Position numbers and translations under genes: made by a program. The notes beneath the pieces were generated by a model. That model did no database searches, was not told the origin of the DNA, and saw nothing but the letters and a program-made list of their open reading frames with translations. From NCBI GenBank assembly GCA_023432025.1, contig JAEYVE010000228.1, positions 35,969 through 99,968 of the forward strand: a DNA stretch of 64,000 bases, given 5' to 3'. This document shows positions 1 to 7,676 of the stretch, one piece after another (within the stretch, counting starts at the first letter, position 1; each line of letters opens with the position of its first letter). The stretch is from Pseudomonadota bacterium (GTDB taxonomy: Bacteria > Myxococcota_A > Polyangia > Polyangiales > Polyangiaceae).

Positions 1-1042
1 CGAGCGCGACGGCTTCCTCGTCGTCCGTCGTGACGGACACGTCGTCGTCGCTCGTACCCGGAGCTTCGGACGCGGCTGGCGGAGCGGTCGTGGTGGGCGG
101 CGGCGCGAGTGAGCGCGGCCCCGCCTTTTCGAGCGCGAGAACTTGGTCGTCGTTGGGCGCGACGGTCTTCAGGTGGGCGAGCAAGTTCTGAAAGAGCTCG
201 ACCTTGCCCTGCTCGCGGGCGAGCCTCGCCATTTCCTTGTGGACGGCGACGGCCTTGTCGCGCTGCTCAATCGTGTTGAAGGCTTCGGCGAGGAGCGCGA
301 GCGTGTCCAGGTTCTTGGGATCGGCCTGGAAGGCGAGCTGCAGCTTCGCGAGCGCCAGCATGCCGTTTTCGCGACCACCGCGCTTGATCAAGAGCTCCGC
401 GGCGGCGCGCGCGTACACCGGGTCCTGGCGGAAGTGCAGAATGCGCTCGATGACCTTGAGCGCGTCGTCCGGACGATTCATCCCGAGCAAGAGCTCGGAG
501 GCCGTCCAAAACGAATCGATGGCGTCGTCCAGGGACTGAACGCGACAGCACGCCTCGGCGAGCCGCAGGTGCGGCAAGGGGTTCTTTGTGTCGAGCGACA
601 CCATCTTGCGAAAAACGTCGATGGCGTCGCGGTCGCGTCCGGACTTTTGGTAACGCGTGGCAACTTCGTCGTACGCGGCCAGAGCGTCGGTGGTGAGGCC
701 GAGCTGGCTGTAGATTTCCGCGAGGCGCGGGACGATGTGGCCGTAGCGATCGACGAGCTGGGGCGCGTGCTTGCGAATCAGCTCACGGATCTGTTTGTAG
801 ACGGCGATCGCCTTGAGCGAAAAACCCTGCTGCGCGTAGTGCTGGGCGACGCGGTCGTAGGTGGCGATGGCGTCCGGGTACGCTTCGATGCGCGACTGGA
901 GATCGCCGATTTTCAGCAGCGTGCGCGTATCGTGGGGATCCTCCGCGATGATCTTTTCGTACTCCTTGACTGCCTGATCGAACCTTTTCTTGTCGACCAG
1001 CTTCTGGGCAGCTTGGAGGATCTTTTCGCGATCGATGGCCAC
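1..1042 (-). CDS. TPR (tetratricopeptide) repeat protein, 3' end beyond window
   Basis: The minus frame is open from a GTG at 1042 to the window edge, so the C-terminus is missing. The product starts MAIDREKILQAAQKLVDKK and continues as consecutive TPR-like helical pairs (for example around EYEKIIAEDP, AIAVYKQIRELI and AIDVFRKMVSLDTKNPLPHL), ending in a Pro/Ala-rich and then acidic linker. This start and repeat pattern resembles a TPR family common in myxobacteria; TPRs mediate protein-protein contacts and no catalytic motif is visible. There is no ATG near the family-like N-terminus, which is why GTG was chosen. It diverges from tldD with about 440 bases between them. Function unknown beyond a scaffold role. 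Confidence 0.85.
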   Translation of the reverse strand, partial: MAIDREKILQAAQKLVDKKRFDQAVKEYEKIIAEDPHDTRTLLKIGDLQSRIEAYPDAIATYDRVAQHYAQQGFSLKAIAVYKQIRELIRKHAPQLVDRYGHIVPRLAEIYSQLGLTTDALAAYDEVATRYQKSGRDRDAIDVFRKMVSLDTKNPLPHLRLAEACCRVQSLDDAIDSFWTASELLLGMNRPDDALKVIERILHFRQDPVYARAAAELLIKRGGRENGMLALAKLQLAFQADPKNLDTLALLAEAFNTIEQRDKAVAVHKEMARLAREQGKVELFQNLLAHLKTVAPNDDQVLALEKAGPRSLAPPPTTTAPPAASEAPGTSDDDVSVTTDDEEAVAL

Positions 1043-1484
1043 GATTGATTCGCTTCGCGCTCGAAGTGTGAAGAACGCGCGTCTTGCTTCGGAACTAGCT
1101 GGGGACCCAGCTCGCGACAATCCGAAGCACCCCAGCTTAGAATCGGGGCTCGGTCCGGTCAAGGAAAGGTCCTCTCGTTTCGAGCACTTACGGCTCCTCG
1201 ACGGACGTTTGGCCACCACGTCGCAGAGGCTCGTGGGTTCCTGTCCGGGTCCCGCGAGGCAGGGCTCCGCGAAAGCGATGGGAACCCGCTAGTCAACTCG
1301 CGAACGGGGCAGGGTGGGGGACACCGGCTCTGCGGCGGTGGGCTCGCCGCGGGCGTCATCGTCCGCAAGCCGGTGCGAAGGCCCGCCGCTCCGAACCCCC
1401 GCCCGAGCTGACCTCGTGAAGTCAGGCGGAAAACGCCTCTGGCGGGGCGGCGCGGTCACCTTGCGACGAACGGCAGGCGGGCGC
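1043..1484. other. Intergenic region between divergent genes, with one perfect palindrome
   Basis: No convincing gene in this 442-base stretch; the short open frames have no family-like sequence. It should hold the promoters of the TPR gene and tldD, but I cannot pick clear -35/-10 boxes. The one distinct element is AGCTGGG-GA-CCCAGCT at 1097-1112, a perfect inverted repeat about 55 bases upstream of the TPR start and a candidate operator. Confidence 0.5.
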
Positions 1485-2948
1485 ATGTTGCTCACGATGA
1501 CCCACATCGCTGTGCCTCCCTCCGGTTATCGTGCTCCTTTCGCTCCCGGAGGCAGCATCGACGCTGAAGTGTGCCGCAAGCTGCTCGAGGTCGCCCTGTC
1601 GAAGGGCGGCGACTACGCGGACTTGTTCTTCGAGTATCGCGCGTCGGGCGGCATCAGCTTCGAAGAGGGCATCACGCGGAGTGCGTCGAAGGGTGTGAGC
1701 TTGGGCGTGGGAGTGCGCGTCCAACGCGGGGACGCCACGGGTTACGCCCACGTGGAGGACCTCTCGTGGGACGCCATGAAGCGCGCGGCCGAGACCGCGG
1801 CGCGCATCGCGAGCGAAGGCACGGGTGCGCCCCCGGAAAAGCTCATCCCCCTCTCGCTACCGAACCGTTACGAGCTGAACGTCTTCACTTTGGCGGAGCC
1901 GGGCACCAAGAAGCGTGAGCTGCTCGAGCGCGCTAGCCGCGCGGCGCTTGCGTACGACGCGCGCATCATCAAGGCGGAAGCCAGCTTCAACGAGTCCGTG
2001 CGTGAGGTGCTCATCGCGACCAGCGACGGGCGTATGGCGTACGACGTTCAGCCGATGATGCGCTTCGGCGTGCGCGCCGTCGCAGAGAGCAACGGCCGGC
2101 GCGAGGCGGGCTCCAGCGGCGGCGGAGGTCGCGTGACGCTCGCGTATTTCGACGACAAGTCCCCCGAGTGGCACGCAGAGGTCGCTGCGAAGCAAGCCAT
2201 TACGCTGCTCGACGCGCGCAAGGCGCCCGCGGGACAAATGGAGGTAGTGCTCGGCCCCGGCGACAGCGGCATTCTGCTCCACGAAGCCGTCGGACACGGT
2301 CTCGAAGCAGACTTCAACCGCAAGGGCACCAGTAACTACACGGGTCAAGTCGGACAGCAGGTCGCCAGCACCCTGTGCACCGTGGTGGACGACCCGACGT
2401 TCGTGCAGAGCCGGGGCGCCATCAACGTGGACGACGAAGGCAACGAGCCGCGGAAGAACGTGTTGATCGAAGACGGTACGCTGCGAGGGTACTTGCAGGA
2501 CCGTCTGAGCGCGCGCCACTTCAAGATCGCGCCCACGGGCAACGGACGTCGCGAAAGCTTCTCGTGTGCTCCGCTTCCACGCATGACGAACACCGTTCTG
2601 CTCGGTGGTCCTCACGAGGCGGAAGAAATTGTTTCTAGTGTCAAGAGGGGCATTTACGCCAAGACCTTCGGGGGAGGCCAAGTCGATATATCCAACGGGG
2701 ATTTCGTCTTCTCCTTGACCGAGAGCTACCTCATCGAGGACGGAAGAATCACGGCGCCACTCAAGGGAGTGAATCTTATCGGAAATGGGCCGGAAACATT
2801 GCGACAGGTAAGCATGTTGGGCAACGACGTGGCGCTCTCCGACGGTATCTGGACGTGTGGCAAGGACGGGCAAAGCGTCCCGGTCGGAGTTGGGTGTCCC
2901 ACGATCAAAATCGCCCGCATCACCGTCGGTGGTACAGAGCTTGGCTGA
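1485..2948 (+). CDS. tldD: TldD family metalloprotease
   Basis: 487 residues, close to E. coli TldD over its length. The zinc-binding HExxxH is seen as HEAVGH at residues 266-271, followed by the conserved GLEADFNRKGTS block, FGGGQVDI, and near the end TCGKDGQSVPVGVGCPT, whose Cys at about 458 matches the third zinc ligand of TldD. TldD works with PmbA/TldE as a cytoplasmic heterodimer that degrades unfolded peptides and matures some modified peptides; no tldE lies in this window. ATG 1485 was chosen because of the purine-rich GGCAGGCGG upstream; ATG 1497 is an alternative. The next gene begins at or just past its stop. Confidence 0.95.
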   Translation: MLLTMTHIAVPPSGYRAPFAPGGSIDAEVCRKLLEVALSKGGDYADLFFEYRASGGISFEEGITRSASKGVSLGVGVRVQRGDATGYAHVEDLSWDAMKRAAETAARIASEGTGAPPEKLIPLSLPNRYELNVFTLAEPGTKKRELLERASRAALAYDARIIKAEASFNESVREVLIATSDGRMAYDVQPMMRFGVRAVAESNGRREAGSSGGGGRVTLAYFDDKSPEWHAEVAAKQAITLLDARKAPAGQMEVVLGPGDSGILLHEAVGHGLEADFNRKGTSNYTGQVGQQVASTLCTVVDDPTFVQSRGAINVDDEGNEPRKNVLIEDGTLRGYLQDRLSARHFKIAPTGNGRRESFSCAPLPRMTNTVLLGGPHEAEEIVSSVKRGIYAKTFGGGQVDISNGDFVFSLTESYLIEDGRITAPLKGVNLIGNGPETLRQVSMLGNDVALSDGIWTCGKDGQSVPVGVGCPTIKIARITVGGTELG

Positions 2949-3711
2949 CTCGCACTCCCCCCCAAGAACCCGTAGTTTCGTGGCCGTCATCGGCCACGGC
3001 CCCATGCTCGACCGCGAGGAAGGCGCGGTGGCGACGCTCCGGCAGCTCGGTGCTGCCGTCCGGTCGTTGGACCTGTGGGACGACCCCGTCAACCTCATCA
3101 ACGATGATGACGAAGAAGAGGATGTTCGTCCGCGAGCGCTCGTTTTCGAGGCGCTCGATCGTCCGGACCTTGCGGTGGCAGCGCTGCGCGCCGTCCGCAA
3201 AGAGCCCTTCTTCGACAACGTAGGCGCCCTCATCGCCGTGACGGTCGGACAGGTGGCGCGCGTGGAGCCGTCCAGCGGCTTCGACGACTTCGTGCTGCAC
3301 CCGTACGTGCCGGAGGAGCTCTACGGTCGTATCCGAGCGCTCGAGTGGCGCCGGAGCGAGTTCGCGACCGAGGAGCGCCACAAAGTCGGTGAAATCGTGG
3401 TCGACAAGGCGGGCCACGAGGTGACGGTCGGCGGGCGCACCATTTCCCTCACCGCCAAGGAGTTCGCCCTCTTGGCGCATTTGTGCGAGCGGCGCGGCAA
3501 GGTGCTGTCACGTGAGCATCTCCTGGCGCGCGTCTGGGGCAACCGTTACGACGGTGGCCCGCGCACGGTGGACATTCACGTGCGGCGTCTGCGGGCCAAG
3601 CTCGGGGACTCGCTGCCGCTGGAAACACTGCGCGGCTCGGGCTACAAGCTCCGCTCTCCCGATGCCGACGACTCGGAAGACGAGCACGAGGACGCGGCCG
3701 AAGTCGACTGA
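2941..3711 (+). CDS. OmpR-type winged-helix regulator with degenerate receiver domain
   Basis: About 256 residues. The C-terminal half is a clear OmpR/PhoB winged helix: LTAKEFALLAHLCERRGKVL, then HLLARVWG, TVDIHVRRLRAKLG and RGSGYKLR. The N-terminal half has the length and strand-helix order of a receiver and ends in a receiver-like EELYGRIRALEWRR, but the acidic pocket is lost: the segment matching the phospho-acceptor strand reads ALVFEALDRPDL, with Glu near the Asp position, and the conserved switch Lys is not evident (FVLHPYVPEE). It therefore probably does not respond to ordinary Asp phosphorylation. No histidine kinase is adjacent. Start uncertain: TTG 2941 overlaps the tldD stop, GTG 2980 gives a shorter form. 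The last residues are strongly acidic. Confidence 0.85.
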   Translation: MADSHSPPRTRSFVAVIGHGPMLDREEGAVATLRQLGAAVRSLDLWDDPVNLINDDDEEEDVRPRALVFEALDRPDLAVAALRAVRKEPFFDNVGALIAVTVGQVARVEPSSGFDDFVLHPYVPEELYGRIRALEWRRSEFATEERHKVGEIVVDKAGHEVTVGGRTISLTAKEFALLAHLCERRGKVLSREHLLARVWGNRYDGGPRTVDIHVRRLRAKLGDSLPLETLRGSGYKLRSPDADDSEDEHEDAAEVD

Positions 3712-3785
3712 ATCGATCAGGTCGACGTCGACCCAGTCGATGTCAGCTGATTCGACGAAGTCGAAGTCGACCCAGTCGAAACCCT
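3712..3785 (+). repeat. TCGA-rich direct repeat at the pdxA start
   Basis: The block GTCGACCCAGTCGA occurs twice, near 3726 and near 3764, about 38 bases apart, among further TCGA/TCGAC words. It spans the junction between the regulator stop and the first codons of pdxA and encodes a Ser/Thr/Lys-rich leader if translated from ATG 3740. Confidence 0.7.
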
Positions 3786-4837
3786 TCCCGTCCGCGCGCG
3801 GCCCCGTGCCGGTCGTCATTTCGGTGGGGTGCCCCGCGGGAATTGGCCCGGAGGTCGCCGTCTCCGCGGCGGCGCGCTTGAGCGCGCGCATCCCGTGCAT
3901 TTTGGTGGGCGACGAAGAGACGCTGCTCTTGGCCGCAGACGTGCGCGGCGTGCCGCGCGACGCACTCGTAGCTTGGGACGGACGCGGGCAGCCTCCCGCG
4001 CTCGGCTACGTTCTGGCGGGGCCGAAGCTCTCGGCGCGCGATCGCAAGCCGGGGCGCCCCACGGAAAAGAGCGGCGCAGCGCAGCTCGCGTACCTGGCCG
4101 CAGCGACGGAGCTCGTGATGCAGCGCGGTTTTGCGCTCGCGACCGGCCCGGTCAGCAAAGAGGCCATCGCCAAGTCGAAGCTCGCGGCGGCGCCCGATTT
4201 TCGCGGACACACGGAGTGGCTGGAAGAGCGAGACGGAGCCGCTCACAGCGTGATGTGCTTTTCTTCCGAGCGTCTGGTGACCAGCTTGGTCACGACGCAC
4301 GTTCCGCTGGCGAGCGTTCCCGCGACGCTCAGCGCCGAGGACGTGGCCACGGCAACCGTCGAGCTGGCGGAGCTCCTGCGCAGCTTGGGGCGCAAAGGAG
4401 CGCGCATCGCGGTCTGCTCACTGAACCCTCACGCCGGCGAGGGGGAGCTCTTGGGCGGAGAAGAAAAGCGATCCATCGTGCCGGGGATCGCCTTGGCGAA
4501 ACAGCGCCTCGGCGCTGCGGCGGAAGTGGTCGGGCCGATCGGCGCAGAAACGGCCTACCGCAAGGCGTACGCCGGGGCCTTCGCAGGCGTGGTCGCCATG
4601 TACCACGATCAGGCCACCATCCCGATGAAGCTCGTCGCGTTCGGCGAAGCAGTGAACGTCACGATGGGGCTCTCGTTCGTGCGCACGTCGGTCGATCACG
4701 GCACGGGCTACGACATTGCTTGGCGCGGTCAAGCGAGCGACAGTGGCATGGAGGCGGCCATCGTCCTCGCAGAGACGCTCGGGCGCGGCCGTCTGCGCCA
4801 GTCGCGCGCCGCGGTCAGAAAGCTCGGACGGCGCTGA
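3740..4837 (+). CDS. pdxA: 4-hydroxythreonine-4-phosphate dehydrogenase
   Basis: PdxA oxidises 4-phosphohydroxy-L-threonine in the DXP-dependent pyridoxal phosphate pathway, feeding PdxJ, whose gene lies at 21939. Family blocks are intact: GCPAGIGPE at the N-terminus, ATGPVSKEAI, GHTEWLEE with the metal-binding His, LNPHAGEGELLG, MYHDQATIPMK and RTSVDHGTGYDIA. Length is 365 residues from ATG 3740, longer than the usual ~330 because of a Ser/Thr-rich leader encoded by the TCGA repeat; GTG 3806 would give 343 residues and a more typical start. The DNA methyltransferase gene follows one base after the stop. Confidence 0.93.
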   Translation: MSADSTKSKSTQSKPFPSARGPVPVVISVGCPAGIGPEVAVSAAARLSARIPCILVGDEETLLLAADVRGVPRDALVAWDGRGQPPALGYVLAGPKLSARDRKPGRPTEKSGAAQLAYLAAATELVMQRGFALATGPVSKEAIAKSKLAAAPDFRGHTEWLEERDGAAHSVMCFSSERLVTSLVTTHVPLASVPATLSAEDVATATVELAELLRSLGRKGARIAVCSLNPHAGEGELLGGEEKRSIVPGIALAKQRLGAAAEVVGPIGAETAYRKAYAGAFAGVVAMYHDQATIPMKLVAFGEAVNVTMGLSFVRTSVDHGTGYDIAWRGQASDSGMEAAIVLAETLGRGRLRQSRAAVRKLGRR

Positions 4838-4838
4838 C

Positions 4839-6728
4839 GTGCTGAGCGCCATCTTCGACGATGTCTCGAGCCCGGAGGAGGTCGAGGCGCGTACGACGTT
4901 GGCGCTCCTGCGAGGCGCGGAGCGCTTGGCGCAGACTCTCTCCTTGGACGTCGACGGCGTGCGCGCGGGGCGCTTGGGAGCGCAGGCGGCGGCGCTCGGA
5001 AGAGCGCCCGCGGCGTGGACCCGGGCGGTGGATGCCTTCGTGCACCTCGATGTTGCGCGCGCGGTCGCGCCGCGCGCGGCGGCGCATCGCGTGGGAGAGC
5101 TGCTCGACGCCCTCCTTGCCGCACGGATGACGCTCGAGGGACGTGCCCCGGGGCGGCCGTCACGCCGTCGTCGGGACGGAAGCTTCTTCACTCCTGCCGC
5201 GCTCGCCGCGCGCGTGGTCGAGCAAGCGCTCGAGCCGCTCGTGGAGACGGAGGGCGTCGAGTTTTTGCGTGTGTGTGATCCGGCCGCGGGCGGAGGCGCC
5301 TTCCTCGTCGAGGTGGCGCGCTGCATCGCCGAACGAAGGGTGCAAAAAGGCGCGACGCTGCTCGAGGCAACGCGCGACGCCGTGGGACAGCTCTACGGGG
5401 TCGATCGCTCCGAGACGGCGGTGGCCACGACGGAGCTCGCGCTGTGGCTGCTCGTGAGCTCGAGTGCGCTCGCGCCGAGCGAGGTTGCTGCCCACCTGGC
5501 GTGGGGTGACGCGCTCCTGGGCGACGCGTGGCGCGCGAACGCGAGTCCGAACCCGAAGGCGAACCCGAACGCGTTTCACTTTCGTGAGGCGTTTCCCGAA
5601 GTGCGGGAGCGCGGCTTCGATCTCGTCATCGGCAATCCCCCCTGGGTGGCGTTCGCAGGGCGCTCGGCGCAACCGCTCGAGCCCGAAGTGCGCGCGTACT
5701 TTCAGAAACGTTTTCGCGCGTCGCGGGGCTTTCCCACGCTGCACGGCTTGTTCGTGGAGCGCGCGGCGGAGCTCGCTCCGCGCGGGCGCGTGGCGCTGCT
5801 CTTGCCCAGCGCGCTCTCGGATCTGGACGGCTACCGCGCGGCGCGCGCTGCGCTCACGGAGACGCACGCTGTGTCCGAACCTTTGGTCGAGCTCGGGCAA
5901 GACGCGTTCAGCGGCGTGGTGCAGCCGAGCTTCGTGCTGGTGGCGGACGCGCGCCCGCCCGGAGGCGCGCGCATCGCGGAAGCGGAGCTGGCGCGCCCGT
6001 GGCGTCTCATCGAGCGCCAGCGTCAGGGCGTCGAGTTGACGCGCGCCTCGGTGCCTCGAGCCTGTGCGCGTTTGGACTCGCTTCCGGCGTTGCCGGGGGA
6101 AGCATTTCGGGAGCTCGGTTTTCAGAGCAACCGCGTCGTGAGCGAACGTCTGCTCGTGCGGGGCCGACAGCCAGCGGACGGCCGCACGGTGCCGCTCCTC
6201 GAGGGACGCAACGTTGCCGAGTTCAGGCAACAAGAGCCGCGCCTTTATTTGCGTGCGGAGGAAGACGTCCTTCTGCGCGCGCGAACGCGTCTCCGGCCGA
6301 TCGAGCAGTATCGAGGCGTGGACTTCGTCGTCCGTCAAACGGCGCGTTTTACGATCGCCGCCCGTCACGGTGGGGAGGCGTTTCGCAACTCGCTCCTCGC
6401 GGGCTACGCCGTCGGCGAGCTGGACTGTGACCTCTTGGTGGGGCTCCTGAACAGCACCCTCTACCGAGCGCTGCACGTCAGCCGGCAACGAGACGCGCGC
6501 CAAGCAGCGTTCCCGCAAGTGAAGATCGGCCACCTCCGTCGTCTACCGGCGCCGCCCACCGCAAAGCGCGAGGCATGGGAGGAAATCCGCAAAATCTCCG
6601 CGAAGGCAACGACCTTGGGCGCCTGCGACGACGCGCTCCGCGCAGAGCTGGACGGCGCGGTGGCGCGCGCGTTCGGTCTCGCAGTGGACGAGCAGGAAGA
6701 GCTCGTTCGGTACGTCGCCGGCGCGTGA
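4839..6728 (+). CDS. N6-adenine-type DNA methyltransferase (Eco57I-like), solitary
   Basis: 629 residues from GTG 4839, one base after the pdxA stop. SAM-binding motif I is DPAAGGGAF (about 147-155), preceded by FFTPAALAARVVEQAL as in type I/IIG methylases; the catalytic motif is NPPW (about 266-269), typical of N6-adenine enzymes. The C-terminal third (LGFQSNRVVS, LLEGRNVAEF, LVGLLNSTLYRALH) resembles the target-recognition region of Eco57I/BREX-type methylases. I see no PD-(D/E)XK nuclease motif in the N-terminal helical region and no nuclease gene beside it. It could be an orphan regulatory methylase or the remnant of a IIG system. No ATG fits the start, so GTG was taken. Confidence 0.85.
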   Translation: MLSAIFDDVSSPEEVEARTTLALLRGAERLAQTLSLDVDGVRAGRLGAQAAALGRAPAAWTRAVDAFVHLDVARAVAPRAAAHRVGELLDALLAARMTLEGRAPGRPSRRRRDGSFFTPAALAARVVEQALEPLVETEGVEFLRVCDPAAGGGAFLVEVARCIAERRVQKGATLLEATRDAVGQLYGVDRSETAVATTELALWLLVSSSALAPSEVAAHLAWGDALLGDAWRANASPNPKANPNAFHFREAFPEVRERGFDLVIGNPPWVAFAGRSAQPLEPEVRAYFQKRFRASRGFPTLHGLFVERAAELAPRGRVALLLPSALSDLDGYRAARAALTETHAVSEPLVELGQDAFSGVVQPSFVLVADARPPGGARIAEAELARPWRLIERQRQGVELTRASVPRACARLDSLPALPGEAFRELGFQSNRVVSERLLVRGRQPADGRTVPLLEGRNVAEFRQQEPRLYLRAEEDVLLRARTRLRPIEQYRGVDFVVRQTARFTIAARHGGEAFRNSLLAGYAVGELDCDLLVGLLNSTLYRALHVSRQRDARQAAFPQVKIGHLRRLPAPPTAKREAWEEIRKISAKATTLGACDDALRAELDGAVARAFGLAVDEQEELVRYVAGA

Positions 6729-6860
6729 AGCGCCCGTGAAGCGAGCGGCGTGCGGGCGCGTCCGGAATCCGAGGGTCCGAGTCAGAGCCAGCGAGCTGCG
6801 GGGGCGGGGCGGGTTCCGCCGCGTCAGGGACCGGGACGCAGCGCTCGCGCGCACATCCGC

Positions 6861-6897
6861 GAAAAACACGAAACCCCGAGGTGGAGACCTCGGGGTT
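6861..6897 (-). terminator. Rho-independent terminator downstream of tRNA-Ala
   Basis: Perfect 11-base stem AACCCCGAGGT / ACCTCGGGGTT (6872-6882 and 6887-6897) with loop GGAG. Read on the minus strand it is followed by a T-rich stretch, so it fits termination of tRNA-Ala. It may also stop plus-strand transcription from the methyltransferase gene. Confidence 0.8.
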
Positions 6898-6923
6898 CGC
6901 TCGACGTACGGTGACGTGTGATT

Positions 6924-6999
6924 TGGTGGAGCCGAGGGGGATCGAACCCCTGACCTCCGCACTGCCAGTGCGGCGCTCTCCCAGCTGAGCTACGGCCCC
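6924..6999 (-). tRNA. tRNA-Ala (anticodon GGC)
   Basis: 76-base cloverleaf including an encoded CCA. Acceptor stem GGGGCCG pairs with CGGCTCC (one G-U), discriminator A. D-arm begins GCTC after T8-A9; anticodon stem CCGCA/TGCGG encloses loop CTGGCAG, giving anticodon GGC; the T-arm carries GGTTCGATCC. It reads GCC alanine codons, abundant in this GC-rich genome. Confidence 0.97.
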
Positions 7000-7186
7000 G
7001 GCTTCTAAGAACCGGTCGAATGGGACGAGATGCTTTCGAACGAAAACTCTCGAAAAAAGGGGGAGGCCGAGAAGGCTGGGCCCCCTTTGGGGACGCGGAA
7101 TCTGGCACGACCGCTTTCGTTTGGCGAGAGCAAATCGAGACTTTTTTGGGCCTTCGGGGAGCTTTTTCGGGCCCCTGTCGTGAGCC

Positions 7187-7510
7187 TCAGTGGGGGGCGT
7201 GACCGTGTTCGTCCAGCTCCACCTTGCGCGGAGCTGGGCGGACACCCGGCGCCGCGCCCGGTACCCGTTCGATGGCGCTGTCGGGCACGCGCCGGACGCG
7301 AATCTTTGGCTCCGCTGCGGTGGCCTGGGGAGCCGCGCTCGGCGCAGCGACGGCCGCCGCCTGATTCTCGCTCCCGCCGGCCAGCGCGAAGATGGCGATG
7401 CCCAAAAAGAGGAAGCCGCCGAGCAGTGGCATCCACATCGGGGTGCGCGGCTCATCGGCGTCGAGCTCGTCTGCCGCGTGTCCAGTGCTGTGCGCGTGGG
7501 GATCGCTCAT
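7187..7510 (-). CDS. Small single-pass membrane protein, unknown function
   Basis: 107 residues from the ATG at 7510 (MSDPHAHSTGHAADE); an in-frame ATG at 7549 would add 13. A His/Asp-rich N-terminal segment is followed by one membrane segment (MPLLGGFLFLGIAIFALAGG, about residues 26-45), an Ala-rich linker, a basic Pro-rich stretch (KIRVRRVPDSAIERVPGAAP) and a His-containing end. The pattern suggests a membrane-anchored protein with a C-terminal tail in the periplasm. It diverges from the Ser/Thr kinase gene and lies upstream of tRNA-Ala on the same strand. I do not recognise the family. Confidence 0.65.
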   Translation of the reverse strand: MSDPHAHSTGHAADELDADEPRTPMWMPLLGGFLFLGIAIFALAGGSENQAAAVAAPSAAPQATAAEPKIRVRRVPDSAIERVPGAAPGVRPAPRKVELDEHGHAPH

Positions 7511-7676
7511 TGCCCACGGCTTATCCTTGATAGCGGCATGCGAGGTCAAGGCTCGAGGACCCAGAGTGGGCGCGCGAGCTTACGATCCTTCGGGGGTCGC
7601 GCTAGCCTGCCGGCGGGCCTCGCATTTCCTGGGCGTGTGGCTCCCGAGCGGCTGCGCGTCAGCAGCCAGGTAGTCA

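Noticed and set aside
143..1048. A 301-residue plus-strand open frame
   Set aside because: It is the shadow of the minus-strand TPR gene, which starts at a GTG and has repeats and family-like sequence.
6478..7455. A 325-residue minus-strand open frame across the tRNA-Ala region
   Set aside because: It reads through the tRNA gene and the end of the methyltransferase gene; its AQLGERR-type segment is the translated tRNA, a familiar false frame.
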